64,000 nt of DNA from Zygotorulaspora mrakii (taxonomy: Eukaryota; Ascomycota; Saccharomycetes; Saccharomycetales; Saccharomycetaceae): positions 186,001 to 250,000 of the forward strand of contig NC_050722.1 of NCBI RefSeq assembly GCF_013402915.1, written 5' to 3'. Numbering within the stretch: the first letter of the stretch is position 1; every line of letters starts with the position of its first letter. Below, piece by piece: positions 48,518 to 58,293 of this stretch. A program made the translations under genes and the position numbers. A model generated the notes under the pieces. That model saw only the letters and a program-made list of their open reading frames with translations, had not been told where the DNA came from and did not search any database.

Positions 48518-49396
48518 CTATAACCAGTTGTGATGCAAATTACCCAATCTGTATCGTACGTTATTCCTTGTTGTGTCCTTTGAATAATCTTTTGGATCAC
48601 ATTTAAGTATCGTGTCGCCTTGTTTGCCGTCTTTCAGATCTTGTATAAGCGCATCAGTCATCTCGGTTAAGTTAACCTCCCAGGCTTCGCCATCTCTGAT
48701 ATTGGGTAAGTAGGCTAATAAAGTTTTAGTGGAAATTTCTCCGCTCTCAAAACTAAGCTCTGATGTGAGGCTATCATGAAACTGATTTAACGCTGCTTTT
48801 GAAGAGGTGAAATGCCTCGCAAATTCTGGCAATTGTAGTGATAGAACCGACGAGATATTGACGATATAAAACTGTGAGATTTTTCCTCTGGTTAACCTAG
48901 CAGTTTGGGGAACAATAGTGTTCAAAAACATTTTTGTTGCAATCATCACGTTGGTCAAATTCGCATTCACGCATTTTCTCAGATGTGCAACACCTTTGTA
49001 ACCAATTGTATTATCTTCGTGGCTATCAAAAACAGTGTGGAGCCCTTCCTGCACGTTATTTATGAAAAAATTTATGGGTAACTTCAGTTTCGCAACTTCT
49101 GTCATAGCTTGCACCATGTTGTCCATGTTACTGAAATCATTACAGTGTATAAAGGTGTAGTACTTTTCTAGCTTCACCGCTTCATTAACATTTAAAATCA
49201 TTTCGAAATCCCTAGAGTCGACATTGATAACACATACATTGTGTTCAAACATCAGCGCTGCACTTAATTCAATCCCGAATCCGGATGTAGATCCACCCAG
49301 AATCAAAACCGTACTCACACCGGACTCTAATTTCACACCAGCACCCAGTGTGTTGTACAAAAATTTGGACAAACTGAGGAATTTGGAAGAGAACAT
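48518..49396 (-). CDS. Short-chain dehydrogenase/reductase-like protein lacking the catalytic Tyr
   Basis: Predicted 292 aa from the ATG at 49396. The dinucleotide-binding motif GGSTSGFGIEL, the FINNV segment (normally NNAG) and the catalytic-Ser region VNISSVLSL are recognisable. The active-site YxxxK reads FTSSK, so the general acid/base Tyr is Phe. The protein may bind a cofactor without normal oxidoreductase activity. The N-terminus (SSKFLSLSKFLYNTLGAG) could be a membrane or mitochondrial signal. I know of no S. cerevisiae orthologue between IMP1 and LUC7/YIM1. Confidence 0.7.
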   Translation of the reverse strand: MFSSKFLSLSKFLYNTLGAGVKLESGVSTVLILGGSTSGFGIELSAALMFEHNVCVINVDSRDFEMILNVNEAVKLEKYYTFIHCNDFSNMDNMVQAMTEVAKLKLPINFFINNVQEGLHTVFDSHEDNTIGYKGVAHLRKCVNANLTNVMIATKMFLNTIVPQTARLTRGKISQFYIVNISSVLSLQLPEFARHFTSSKAALNQFHDSLTSELSFESGEISTKTLLAYLPNIRDGEAWEVNLTEMTDALIQDLKDGKQGDTILKCDPKDYSKDTTRNNVRYRLGNLHHNWL

Positions 49397-49917
49397 CACG
49401 GATTCATGGAGATATACTCTTTTCTAACATACAAGAGTTTTCTCGTTTAATTGGCAGCTATTTATATACAAATTTGTTTGTGTCACCATGTCTGTCACCG
49501 CAGGGAAAGATACAAAGAATACGAGACCCGAAGCAAGAAATCAATACTGAACGTTAGAGAACTTGCAAAGGAGTCAATGAAATTCCAATAGGCTCATCAT
49601 GATCTTCTATCTTTCAAAAAATTCTTTCCTTGTATCTAGCGTTTACCTAAATTTCCTGAAGCCCAGAAACTGTTTTTAAGCACCTTCAAAAGGTAAACCA
49701 AGGAAAAGATTACCACAGCGAGAACAGTTTTTGCAATGGAAGGTTAAGTGGCCAGAAGACAGTATGATCATTTAAAATCACTACTTTTAAAGTTTAGTAG
49801 TTGCAAAGTTTCAGTTTTTATGCACTTCGCGCTTCAAGTAGAACTATGAGAAAATAAGCTCTTAGTTCTTTCTTATTGTCAGAAGTTGCACGGAGAACTA
49901 AGAAATCAATTGAAGAA
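49397..49917. other. Divergent promoter SDR/LUC7
   Basis: AT-rich spacer between divergent genes. No gene or RNA is recognised. Confidence 0.45.
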
Positions 49918-50661
49918 ATGAGTACCCCTGTGGCGGAACAGAAGAAGCAACTCGAGCAACTCATGGAAAGTGATTCCCTTAGTGGACATCACAGAAAATC
50001 GCACTATAAAAGTTATCAGCGAGATCTAGGAATATATGATCCCAGAATATGTAAATCCTATCTTGTGGGAGAATGCCCATACGATCTCTTTCAAGGAACA
50101 AAACTAAGTATGGGCAGATGCCCTCAAATCCATTCGGCCAAATACAAGCTCATATACGAAAAGGAGGAGAAAAAAGGTAAGAAGTTCCCCGAATTCGAGC
50201 AGGAATACCATGCATTGCTTTCCAGATTTGTCAACGATTGTAATGGTCAGATCGCTATGGCACTAAAGAAATTAGAACACACTCCTGAAGATAGGGAACG
50301 CATTAAGCAAGTCACCGCAGAGTTGGATATCTTAGATTCCAAAATAGGGTTGATGATCGAGGAAATCGAATCATTACTACGGGCGAACGAGGTTTCAAAA
50401 GCGCTACTGCAGGGATTAAAATTGCAAGCAATGCAAGAAAGAAGGCTGGAAGTGGCCAAAAGAGTCAAGAACATAACAGAAAATGTGGGGCAAAGTGCCC
50501 AACAAAAACTGCAAGTTTGTGAAGTATGCGGAGCCTACTTGTCCAGATTGGATACCGACAGAAGGCTGGCAGATCACTTCCTTGGAAAAGTTCATTTGGG
50601 ATACGTCAAGATGAGAGAAGAACTCGAACGAATGAAGCAGAGCATAGGATCAAACAGATAG
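49918..50661 (+). CDS. LUC7: LUC7, U1 snRNP protein
   Basis: Predicted 247 aa from the ATG at 49918 (MSTPVAEQKK; S. cerevisiae 261). The frame is open further upstream but has no ATG. The first zinc finger is CCCH-type (CKSYLVGECPYDLF, CPQIH), a helical coiled-coil middle follows (about 85-185), and the second finger is C2H2-type (CEVCGAYLSRLDTDRRLADH, GKVHLGY). Luc7 helps U1 recognise 5' splice sites and binds the cap-binding complex. It matches YDL087C. Confidence 0.94.
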   Translation: MSTPVAEQKKQLEQLMESDSLSGHHRKSHYKSYQRDLGIYDPRICKSYLVGECPYDLFQGTKLSMGRCPQIHSAKYKLIYEKEEKKGKKFPEFEQEYHALLSRFVNDCNGQIAMALKKLEHTPEDRERIKQVTAELDILDSKIGLMIEEIESLLRANEVSKALLQGLKLQAMQERRLEVAKRVKNITENVGQSAQQKLQVCEVCGAYLSRLDTDRRLADHFLGKVHLGYVKMREELERMKQSIGSNR

Positions 50662-51337
50662 ATGCTGGATGTGCTATGGCCAGCCTTACTCCGCAACAAT
50701 CACGTACTTTCAGCAACTTAACTGGTGCCTGCTAACCATTGTCATCGGTTCACACCTAGCTTCATATTTCATTTTCTCACGTGCAGCGAAGCATTACAGG
50801 GTCTCCGGAGACCAATGTGGTAAAGCCGACCAAAAAAGAATTCCTATGATGTTTTTAAGACACTCACTTCTCTGTGTTGGTGATGGTACTGAATGAATTC
50901 CTTATAACTTTAGTTTCGCTTAGTATGTGGCCTGCAGAACTGAATGATCTAATTCCGCCATTTTTTACCTCAAATAGCACGCACACGCTATAACAGGCAC
51001 CTTTGATATATCTGAGCGGCTTATTCATCTTCAATTGGGTGATATAAGTAACCCAGCCAATGCATTGGCAATTGAATAGGACGCGATTCTTCTCTGTATT
51101 AAAATTGTTATTCTGGAGTGACTGTATGGGATGTGTGAGAACTGTTATAGAAAAACGAGCTGCGATGGGGCGGCAACAGCTGGCGAAAGAATATAAAAAA
51201 TGACTTTATTAGCAATATATTTTTGATTAATATTTAAATAGCTATATAGAATGTATTAGTCTACAGGATGGGTGAACAGAGATAAAACAGTAGCACAGCG
51301 ATAATAAAACAACTAATCCTGTATATCCAAGTGCATA
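50662..51337. other. Spacer LUC7 to YIM1
   Basis: Promoter region of YIM1. A CACGTG E-box at 50778-50783 could be bound by Cbf1 or Pho4. A frame at 50669-50896 shows no features. Confidence 0.45.
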
Positions 51338-52429
51338 ATGCCAGAAGTTGTTACTTGCAGGTCTGTGACTTACATCAACAACAAAACAGCAGCTTCCTTA
51401 ACACAGGAGGAGATAGATTTGGATACATGCTATGAAGATAACGAGATTGTCATACACGTTCATGCAGCGGCTTTCAACCCCGTCGATCTGCTTTCCCAAG
51501 GGTTTATGTGCTCATATTTGGTGAGCAGTCGCCCAAAATCATATGGAAGAGATTACAGTGGAGTCATTGTGAGGAGAGGTAAGAATGTTGACGAAAAGTG
51601 GCAAATTGGTGATAAGGTCAACGGTGCTCAAGCGTTTCTCGTGGGCCAGAGTGGCTCTATGAGTGATTACCTTGTTTTGAATCCTAGCAAACAATGCTCT
51701 ATTTCCCATATGAAACCAATAAATCAGGATATCCAGGGCAAGTATGACGAGTTCACCTTTGACGCAGCATGGCCTTTAGTGTTCTGCACTGCATTTGGCA
51801 TTTTGACTAACTATGGGCAGAAATTCGGGCCTGATTCAAGAATTTTAGTTATTGGTGCATCAACTGCTGTCTCAAACGCGTTTGTTCAAATTGCTAAAAA
51901 TTATATGAATGTAGGTACCGTTGTAGGTGTTTGCTCCTCGAAGTCGGTTGAGTATAATAAGAAATTAGGCTTTGATTATTTAGCAACGTACGATGAGGGT
52001 CCCTTAATTGAGAGCGTGGCGAAAGTATTTTTGAGAGATTTACAGAAAGAGAAATTCGACTTGATATTTGACTCAGTTGGTAATAACGACTTTTTTCCTG
52101 TGTTGGATAAGTTTCTAAAACCCAGGTCTCAAAATTCTTACTATATTACCATTGTGGGTGATGGGAAACTAAAGTATGGAAGCTTTTCTGCAATGGGCAC
52201 ATTTTGGATGGCATCGAGAATACTGAACCCATTTAGAAGCTACAACTATAAATTTGGTCTCTTTTCTCCCTCAGAAAGAGCGATGGAAATAGGTAATAAA
52301 TTAATTTCAGAGGGAAAATATAAGCCTGCCATTGACTCCGTTCACCCTATTGAGGACTTCAAAGAAGCGATAGATAGACTTTCTTCCAGCCGTGCAAAGG
52401 GGAAAGTCGTGCTTAAAATCAACAACTAG
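51338..52429 (+). CDS. YIM1: YIM1, quinone-oxidoreductase-like protein
   Basis: Predicted 363 aa (S. cerevisiae 365). It is a zinc-independent medium-chain dehydrogenase/reductase: an N-terminal GroES-like half (AAFNPVDLLSQG, YGRDYSGVIVRRG, GDKVNGAQ) and a nucleotide-binding half (ILVIGASTAVSNAFVQIAK, where the usual glycine motif is altered). It ends PIEDFKEAIDRLSSSRAKGKVVLKI. Yim1 is found with lipid droplets and mitochondria and has been linked to DNA-damage response; its substrate is unknown. It matches YMR152W. Confidence 0.9.
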   Translation: MPEVVTCRSVTYINNKTAASLTQEEIDLDTCYEDNEIVIHVHAAAFNPVDLLSQGFMCSYLVSSRPKSYGRDYSGVIVRRGKNVDEKWQIGDKVNGAQAFLVGQSGSMSDYLVLNPSKQCSISHMKPINQDIQGKYDEFTFDAAWPLVFCTAFGILTNYGQKFGPDSRILVIGASTAVSNAFVQIAKNYMNVGTVVGVCSSKSVEYNKKLGFDYLATYDEGPLIESVAKVFLRDLQKEKFDLIFDSVGNNDFFPVLDKFLKPRSQNSYYITIVGDGKLKYGSFSAMGTFWMASRILNPFRSYNYKFGLFSPSERAMEIGNKLISEGKYKPAIDSVHPIEDFKEAIDRLSSSRAKGKVVLKINN

Positions 52430-52587
52430 TGATTTACTTGACTTTACATACTATTCTTTTTATATCATGTATGTATGTATGTGCGGCGTGTATATGTGAG
52501 ACGTCGCTGTTTATGTTTGCGGGTAACGTTATTGTGCAGAAAAATTTATGATACAAACAAGGTTCTTTAACCAGAAGATGTGAATAA

Positions 52588-54081
52588 ATGATGAGAGAGG
52601 CGCAATTGACTTTATCAATCTTCGGAAGCAGGCTTGTTAAGTGCCCAATGTTCTCATCAAATCCACAGCGTCCGGACACTAACCGGTTCGCTAATGTTTC
52701 GGTGAATTTCACTCAGCAGCAACCGCAACAACAGCAGAATCAACAGAATACACATTCTCAACAATATCCATCTACGTCACAACAGCAACAACAAATGTTG
52801 TTCCAGCAAGGCACTTCAATTCAAAACAGTGCCACACAGCGGGAACCAGAATGGTTCAACAACCCGCGTAAAAGAACTATTCCCCAAGCAATTGTAAAGA
52901 GAACCACCAAGAGATCATCTTCAGTTGACTCTTCTACTACAGACGGCGATGGCACTAGCCGAACTGGAAGATCTGGATTCAACAGTATAGGCTTTGGCTC
53001 TAAAAAAGATGTTGGGCTCCTGCCCTCTTCAAAGGACATCAACGTGATAAAGAAATCTGATCACAACAATGGGTTCATGGATTCTAATGAAGCACCACCA
53101 ACTGTTTCTTTTTATGATTGGAAACGCGAAGATGATTTTGGCTCCATTAACCCGCTGGATTTGCAGACTAATGATTCCCAGTATGTTTTCAAGTCAAAGC
53201 AGACTGAGTTGGCTTCCACTCCATCTACAACGAAAAAGAATAAAACAGAAGGATCTGAGACGAATGTCTTTGACAGGAAAAGCAGCGTTGGATTGAATAA
53301 CAAGCAAAATAATAACAATTTAGAAACAAAAACTGGTGGTTTACGTAAGTCAGCAACGCAAGAAAGCGCGGTTATAGTATTCGGGTACCCTGAATCGATA
53401 TCTAACTTGGTGATAACACACTTTTCTAAGTTCGGGAGAATACTTGAGGATTTCGAAGTACTTAGAAGCAATTCCGGTATAAATACAGCCACGTTAAAAT
53501 TACGTGGAAACAAGTCGGACAAACAGGAAAGAAAATGCCCCATTTTCACTGGAGATGGATGGGTAAAACTGACTTACGATAGCGTACCTCCAGCTGTTCG
53601 TGCCTTGCAAGAAAATGGTCGAGTTTTTGGTGGTACGCTCATTGGCTGTGTACCATACAGTAAAAGTGCTGTTGAACAGCTAGCATCTTGCCACATTGAA
53701 AAAGTCGATGATATTGGAGCGATGAACTCTCCTACTCCAATTGACGACGCGAACACTTTCAAAGGTCTATCAAAAGACATCGAAGCTGGTGCAGATGATA
53801 AACATACCGATTCAGTATCAGGTGTTTTCAATACAAGCTCGGGAAAATTATTTGATTCTGGTTCGGACGATGTACTTTCGCATCGAAAGGTTGTATATCC
53901 TTCGCGAAGACTCGATATTAAAGAGGGAAAATCATTGTTTGTTCATAATGGTGCAACCAACAATCACAACTTTTTACAAAGTTTAGAAGCCAAAATGCGT
54001 CAACAAGAGGAAAATAACAAAAAGGAGGCAGGAATATGGCATAAGGTAAACAACTGGTTGTTTGGTTGGAATGAGCTATGA
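52588..54081 (+). CDS. NUP53: NUP53/ASM4-type nucleoporin
   Basis: Predicted 497 aa; a second in-frame ATG at 52648 (MFSSNPQRP) is a plausible true start. A Gln/Asn-rich N-terminus leads to EWFNNPRKRTIP, conserved in the family. An RRM-like MPPN domain lies near residues 265-365 (VIVFGYPESISNLVITHFSKFG through GTLIGCVPYS). The C-terminus is an amphipathic membrane-binding helix ending NNWLFGWNEL. It is an inner-ring pore protein that binds Nup170 and Nic96 and docks Kap121. As a single copy it stands for both YMR153W and YDL088C. Confidence 0.93.
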   Translation: MMREAQLTLSIFGSRLVKCPMFSSNPQRPDTNRFANVSVNFTQQQPQQQQNQQNTHSQQYPSTSQQQQQMLFQQGTSIQNSATQREPEWFNNPRKRTIPQAIVKRTTKRSSSVDSSTTDGDGTSRTGRSGFNSIGFGSKKDVGLLPSSKDINVIKKSDHNNGFMDSNEAPPTVSFYDWKREDDFGSINPLDLQTNDSQYVFKSKQTELASTPSTTKKNKTEGSETNVFDRKSSVGLNNKQNNNNLETKTGGLRKSATQESAVIVFGYPESISNLVITHFSKFGRILEDFEVLRSNSGINTATLKLRGNKSDKQERKCPIFTGDGWVKLTYDSVPPAVRALQENGRVFGGTLIGCVPYSKSAVEQLASCHIEKVDDIGAMNSPTPIDDANTFKGLSKDIEAGADDKHTDSVSGVFNTSSGKLFDSGSDDVLSHRKVVYPSRRLDIKEGKSLFVHNGATNNHNFLQSLEAKMRQQEENNKKEAGIWHKVNNWLFGWNEL

Positions 54082-54256
54082 ACTGGGGAGTGTACTCTTA
54101 AAATTTAAATAAAAGCACCCTTTGAGAGGCTTTTGGAAACCATATTACACTTAAATATTTACCGCCGTATTTATTTCACTTACTTAAATCTATCAGTTTT
54201 ATAAAGCCACTTTTTTTATTGTAATTTTCACCATAAGTACCAAAAATTCGCCGAAG

Positions 54257-55828
54257 TCAACGTGTCGGACTTTTGCTAGAGCTTCTAGATGATAGTGACA
54301 ATTTTGGTATTCTCATTCGTTTTATATCTTCATCGCCCGAATTCCTGGTTGACAAAAGTGACAGTCTCAGAGGACTTTTAGAGCCTTTTCTCGATTGAGT
54401 CACTCCTACAGAGTTCTTATTATTCATGGTTTGTTTAGCGGGGACAGCGTTCATAAATGTTGAGGATCTTTCTGGTCTAAAATAGGGTGTAGACATTCCA
54501 GAAGCGGTAGACACTGCCGGTGAATAAAATCCTGGCGGTGTACTCATCCTTGTTGGGCTTCCCTCTCGACTGTAGCAAATATTTTGCCCAGCTTGCCGAA
54601 ACCTGTCGTAATGAGGGTGATAGGGATCTCTGTAAAACATATACGGATGAAGGTGTGGCGGCTTGACAATCGTATTTTGAGTTACGTCCAGCTCTGCAGA
54701 AAGTGTATCAAACTGCTCAGTATCTGTATTGTATTGCTCGGTGATTACACTTCCATCAAGAGAATGTGCCTTGAATAGATGCGATTTATTTGACGGTGGA
54801 AAAAACCGGACATATCCATTGCCGTAGGGGGTTGCATCAACTTGTACATCCTGATGTACTTTTGAAAACCTCGGTTTTATAAACTTCTCGTCAATTTCCG
54901 CATTTGCAGCACTTACTGTAATTAAATCATCTGTTAACCTCTGCTCATAGCGTTTAGTGACGAGAAAGTAGAGAAGGTACTGATGTATTATTACTGCAAA
55001 AAGCGTTCTAAAGGAAACCTCCGAAAAGAACAAGAAGGCAATACACGTTGGTGGAAATGATACGAAAAAAACTGCGCTAAATTTTGATGGTGCCCACTTC
55101 CTTAATTTGTAATAATACTTACTCTCATTAGAATATCCATCAACTTGACCACTTCTACCATCACGCAAAAATAGAGACTTGACCAAGCTCCACAAAGACC
55201 CATTAGCTAGTCTCTGGTACCTTGCTTCATCGTTGCTTATTCCAGTTAAACTGTGTTTCGTCAAATTGTCTGATTTTGGAATGCTTTGTAGATGAAACAG
55301 TGAGTATGTCTTGTAAAAAACACATAAAAAACGGTATGTTGATAAAATATTCCATACAATGAGAACCTTTATCGACACATCAAGTATTCTCGCCAGTCGT
55401 CCGAGGGATATAAAATACAGTTCCCCTTTTGATTTTGCTGCATTTCCTGACTTAATGGAATATTCCAAAAGGTAATCATACCGCCTCAACTTCTCAGACT
55501 TTGCAAAATCGAAAGCATCGCCAACAGCATTCAACTTGAGAAAATTTGGTTTAATCAAATTGTCCTGTAGGAGACGTATAATAAAAAATAGAATTGTCAA
55601 AGCATTCCCGCAAGGCTGTGCCAGTGTACTCGCTTTGGCATCCCAATCGATTAGTGCCAACTTTTCATTCAAAATAAGTTGCCAATCTGATGGCGAAGTT
55701 GTGAGCATGGTAAAATAGCTCATTCTCTCATCCTCAAGACTATCCCGCGTATCTGAATTCGTCGTGACTTTCATTTTTCCACTCTCATCAATGGACGTCG
55801 TAGAAGCCCTGGGTGATCCAAAAGGCAT
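54257..55828 (-). CDS. NUR1: NUR1, nuclear rim protein
   Basis: Predicted 523 aa (S. cerevisiae 484). Hydrophobic segments lie near residues 70-90 (GNALTILFFIIRLL), 150-170 (VSIKVLIVWNILSTYRFLCVF) and 245-285 (FSAVFFVSFPPTCIAFLFF through LFAVIIHQYLLYFL). The C-terminal 200 residues are Ser/Pro-rich with a basic tail. Nur1 and Heh1 tether ribosomal DNA and telomeres to the inner nuclear membrane and restrict recombination. It is convergent with NUP53, as YDL088C/YDL089W. Confidence 0.9.
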   Translation of the reverse strand: MPFGSPRASTTSIDESGKMKVTTNSDTRDSLEDERMSYFTMLTTSPSDWQLILNEKLALIDWDAKASTLAQPCGNALTILFFIIRLLQDNLIKPNFLKLNAVGDAFDFAKSEKLRRYDYLLEYSIKSGNAAKSKGELYFISLGRLARILDVSIKVLIVWNILSTYRFLCVFYKTYSLFHLQSIPKSDNLTKHSLTGISNDEARYQRLANGSLWSLVKSLFLRDGRSGQVDGYSNESKYYYKLRKWAPSKFSAVFFVSFPPTCIAFLFFSEVSFRTLFAVIIHQYLLYFLVTKRYEQRLTDDLITVSAANAEIDEKFIKPRFSKVHQDVQVDATPYGNGYVRFFPPSNKSHLFKAHSLDGSVITEQYNTDTEQFDTLSAELDVTQNTIVKPPHLHPYMFYRDPYHPHYDRFRQAGQNICYSREGSPTRMSTPPGFYSPAVSTASGMSTPYFRPERSSTFMNAVPAKQTMNNKNSVGVTQSRKGSKSPLRLSLLSTRNSGDEDIKRMRIPKLSLSSRSSSKSPTR

Positions 55829-55945
55829 CCAGTACCTTTAAATTCTGGGCAATTTTGTCAATGCCGTAAAAGAAATTTCCTACAGATCATTAAGCATTGA
55901 ACCCTTTTCCCTTTGTTTAAAGATAGCATCTCAAGACATTCAATT

Positions 55946-58069
55946 TCATACGTCAATAGTGATCTTATGATGAGAACCGATGATTAGAGAAAACGAATCA
56001 GCTTTTGACGGCTCTCTAAGGCCTATGGGTTCATCCTTCTCTATGAGCAGCGTTACGCTAGGGTGGCCATATATTTCGACTTTTTCGAGAACTATTCCAC
56101 CAGCAGAAACTCTTTGAAACGAGTCGTTTCCGCAAATCTTCCGATGTGTGACACTATCAAAGACGTTACATCGGATAAGAAGCAATTCATTTTTTGGAAC
56201 TATGCGTATGAAACAAATATTATTGGTTGCTGTACTCAATGGTATGACGACCCTGTTTGAATTGGTACGCCATTGAATCTTCTGCTCTGTATTGTAATTG
56301 TAGCCTCCATACTCAAGAAATACTTGCTGTATATCGCATTTGAAAGGAGGCAACAATGTGTCGTCTGGTGGTGCAACCACAAGCTTATACTCTTGCGACA
56401 AGGGCTCAGAATAGGTTGAACAGACTATCTTGTATGTTGTGTTAGTTATCAGTGGTGTGTGCAATTTATCATACCTCTGATGTGTGTAATCAGTATTACA
56501 GAGTAGAGGAGTCGACAAAGTATGATCATTAAAATTGAACACAGACAGATTAAGTAGATCATGAGGGGTTTCCGAGAGTAGTTGCAAATGAACAGATGTC
56601 TCAACTGTTGACGAATGAACAAGCTCAAATTTAAAAGTTGGGTTTCTAAAATAGTTCAATGAACCAAGTGGATAGTTTTCTTGAGTGGTTCGTGAAAACT
56701 GCAAGGAGGTTATATTATATGCACTGCTATCCCTGTTAAATGTTACGAGGCCAGAATTGAAAAATGTATGAATTGTGAAGTGTGCGGTATTTGACGAGTG
56801 ACAGAAAAGACGCAAGTCGCTGTTAGAAGGCAGCTCCAGTTTTAAAAGTTGTAACCCAATTTCACATGCGCCTTCTAATGCACTTGTCATATGAATAAAA
56901 GGATTTTTTGGAACTTTTTTCAAATAAGCAATGTTATTTTTGCCTGAATTGTTTTTGCATTGCAAATTTGTCTCTAGTAATATCCAAATGGGTTCCATAC
57001 CTTGAGATCCATTTCTTAAAACAAACTTTGGCTTGTCGAATATGCTTTTGAACTTATTGTACTTGTCTGATTTGTAAACAAAATGAAGAGTACTCTTCCT
57101 GGAAAAAAGCTTATCTGTTTTCCGCACAAGATAAACTTGTTTATAATACTTAGCCAAACACATATCGTCAATATCCGTCGTAGTATTTACATCAAGAGTA
57201 TCTCGTGCTAAAAGGGTACAAGAATCTTCATTAATACCCACAATCGGATAGTCATGGTTCTTGATCAGTGAATTTTCCAATTCTCCAGAATTGTCTCCGG
57301 TGCCGATAGCCATATAGCAAAACCCGCTTCGATAAAACTCGATGAGCTTCTTTACGCTATACCTCTTAGCATCGACTATCTCTGGGATGTAACCAGTTAA
57401 TGTAAACATATCTATTGCAAAATTAGATCCCGGACAGTCGTAGGAGCCGGTCGTGACTTGCAAGTATGCCAGTTCAATTATCTTATCATTTAAGTCCTCA
57501 CTCAAAACTGCCAATTGTTTGCCTCTTTTGGTCGTTGGAATAGAAGATATATCGACCGTCACCAATCTTTCGTTAGAGCCATTAAAATTGAGGTTTACAT
57601 GGTATTTATATGGTCCAACTTTTACAATTAGCGGTAAACTTACCTTTTGATTCTTAATGACAATCATGGATGCAACGAATGAGCAATTCTCGATGTCTCG
57701 ACTTTGCTGTATCGAACCGGGTGACGTCAACGTATCAGCTACCAGAGCTTTTCTAAGACAGTAAATAGACAGTATTTTATCAGACTTAGACTGTAATACT
57801 ATATCGTGATTCCACTGTAGTGGACCTGCCAAATCTGCCTCCAACGGCGGATAAAACCTGTCTTCAACTTTGGAAGTAAGCCATAGCAATTTCCTCTTGG
57901 TATTCATAGCATCTGAATCTCGCTTTAGCTGTAACAGGCCGCCTATAAATGCAACATCGTTACTCTTGGAGGCTTCCACACTCAAGTTTTCTAGAGCTTT
58001 GGCGTAATCCTTCGATTCGCCGCAGTAAAACCATCTGCGTACAACATTTAACGCCTCCCAGCCATCCAT
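55946..58069 (-). CDS. RIM13: RIM13, calpain-like protease of the pH pathway
   Basis: Predicted 707 aa from the ATG at 58069 (MDGWEALNVV; S. cerevisiae about 727). The catalytic Cys is residue 129 (IENCSFVASM) and the His is near 272 (NHDYPIVGIN). The stretch GYIPEIVD between them is the region before the second calpain subdomain, and C2-like calpain domain III repeats fill the C-terminal half. Rim13 cleaves Rim101 on ESCRT-III platforms when external pH rises. It matches YMR154C; it diverges from RAM1. Confidence 0.93.
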   Translation of the reverse strand: MDGWEALNVVRRWFYCGESKDYAKALENLSVEASKSNDVAFIGGLLQLKRDSDAMNTKRKLLWLTSKVEDRFYPPLEADLAGPLQWNHDIVLQSKSDKILSIYCLRKALVADTLTSPGSIQQSRDIENCSFVASMIVIKNQKVSLPLIVKVGPYKYHVNLNFNGSNERLVTVDISSIPTTKRGKQLAVLSEDLNDKIIELAYLQVTTGSYDCPGSNFAIDMFTLTGYIPEIVDAKRYSVKKLIEFYRSGFCYMAIGTGDNSGELENSLIKNHDYPIVGINEDSCTLLARDTLDVNTTTDIDDMCLAKYYKQVYLVRKTDKLFSRKSTLHFVYKSDKYNKFKSIFDKPKFVLRNGSQGMEPIWILLETNLQCKNNSGKNNIAYLKKVPKNPFIHMTSALEGACEIGLQLLKLELPSNSDLRLFCHSSNTAHFTIHTFFNSGLVTFNRDSSAYNITSLQFSRTTQENYPLGSLNYFRNPTFKFELVHSSTVETSVHLQLLSETPHDLLNLSVFNFNDHTLSTPLLCNTDYTHQRYDKLHTPLITNTTYKIVCSTYSEPLSQEYKLVVAPPDDTLLPPFKCDIQQVFLEYGGYNYNTEQKIQWRTNSNRVVIPLSTATNNICFIRIVPKNELLLIRCNVFDSVTHRKICGNDSFQRVSAGGIVLEKVEIYGHPSVTLLIEKDEPIGLREPSKADSFSLIIGSHHKITIDV

Positions 58070-58293
58070 GACACTCTGCAACAAGTGAAAAATAAGCGCA
58101 CCTAGACAAACAGTAAGCCTGGGATCACCTTCGATGGTTTAACAGCTGCATTCTATTTCTATAATATAACCTTCTCTTCATAAGCGAAATTTCAAAATTC
58201 CCTTATTGAGGATATTAAAGGAAAATATTGAGAAGGTTGGCGATGAGAGCCTCATTACAGAAAGTAACCAAACAGGTATAAAAGATAAACAAA

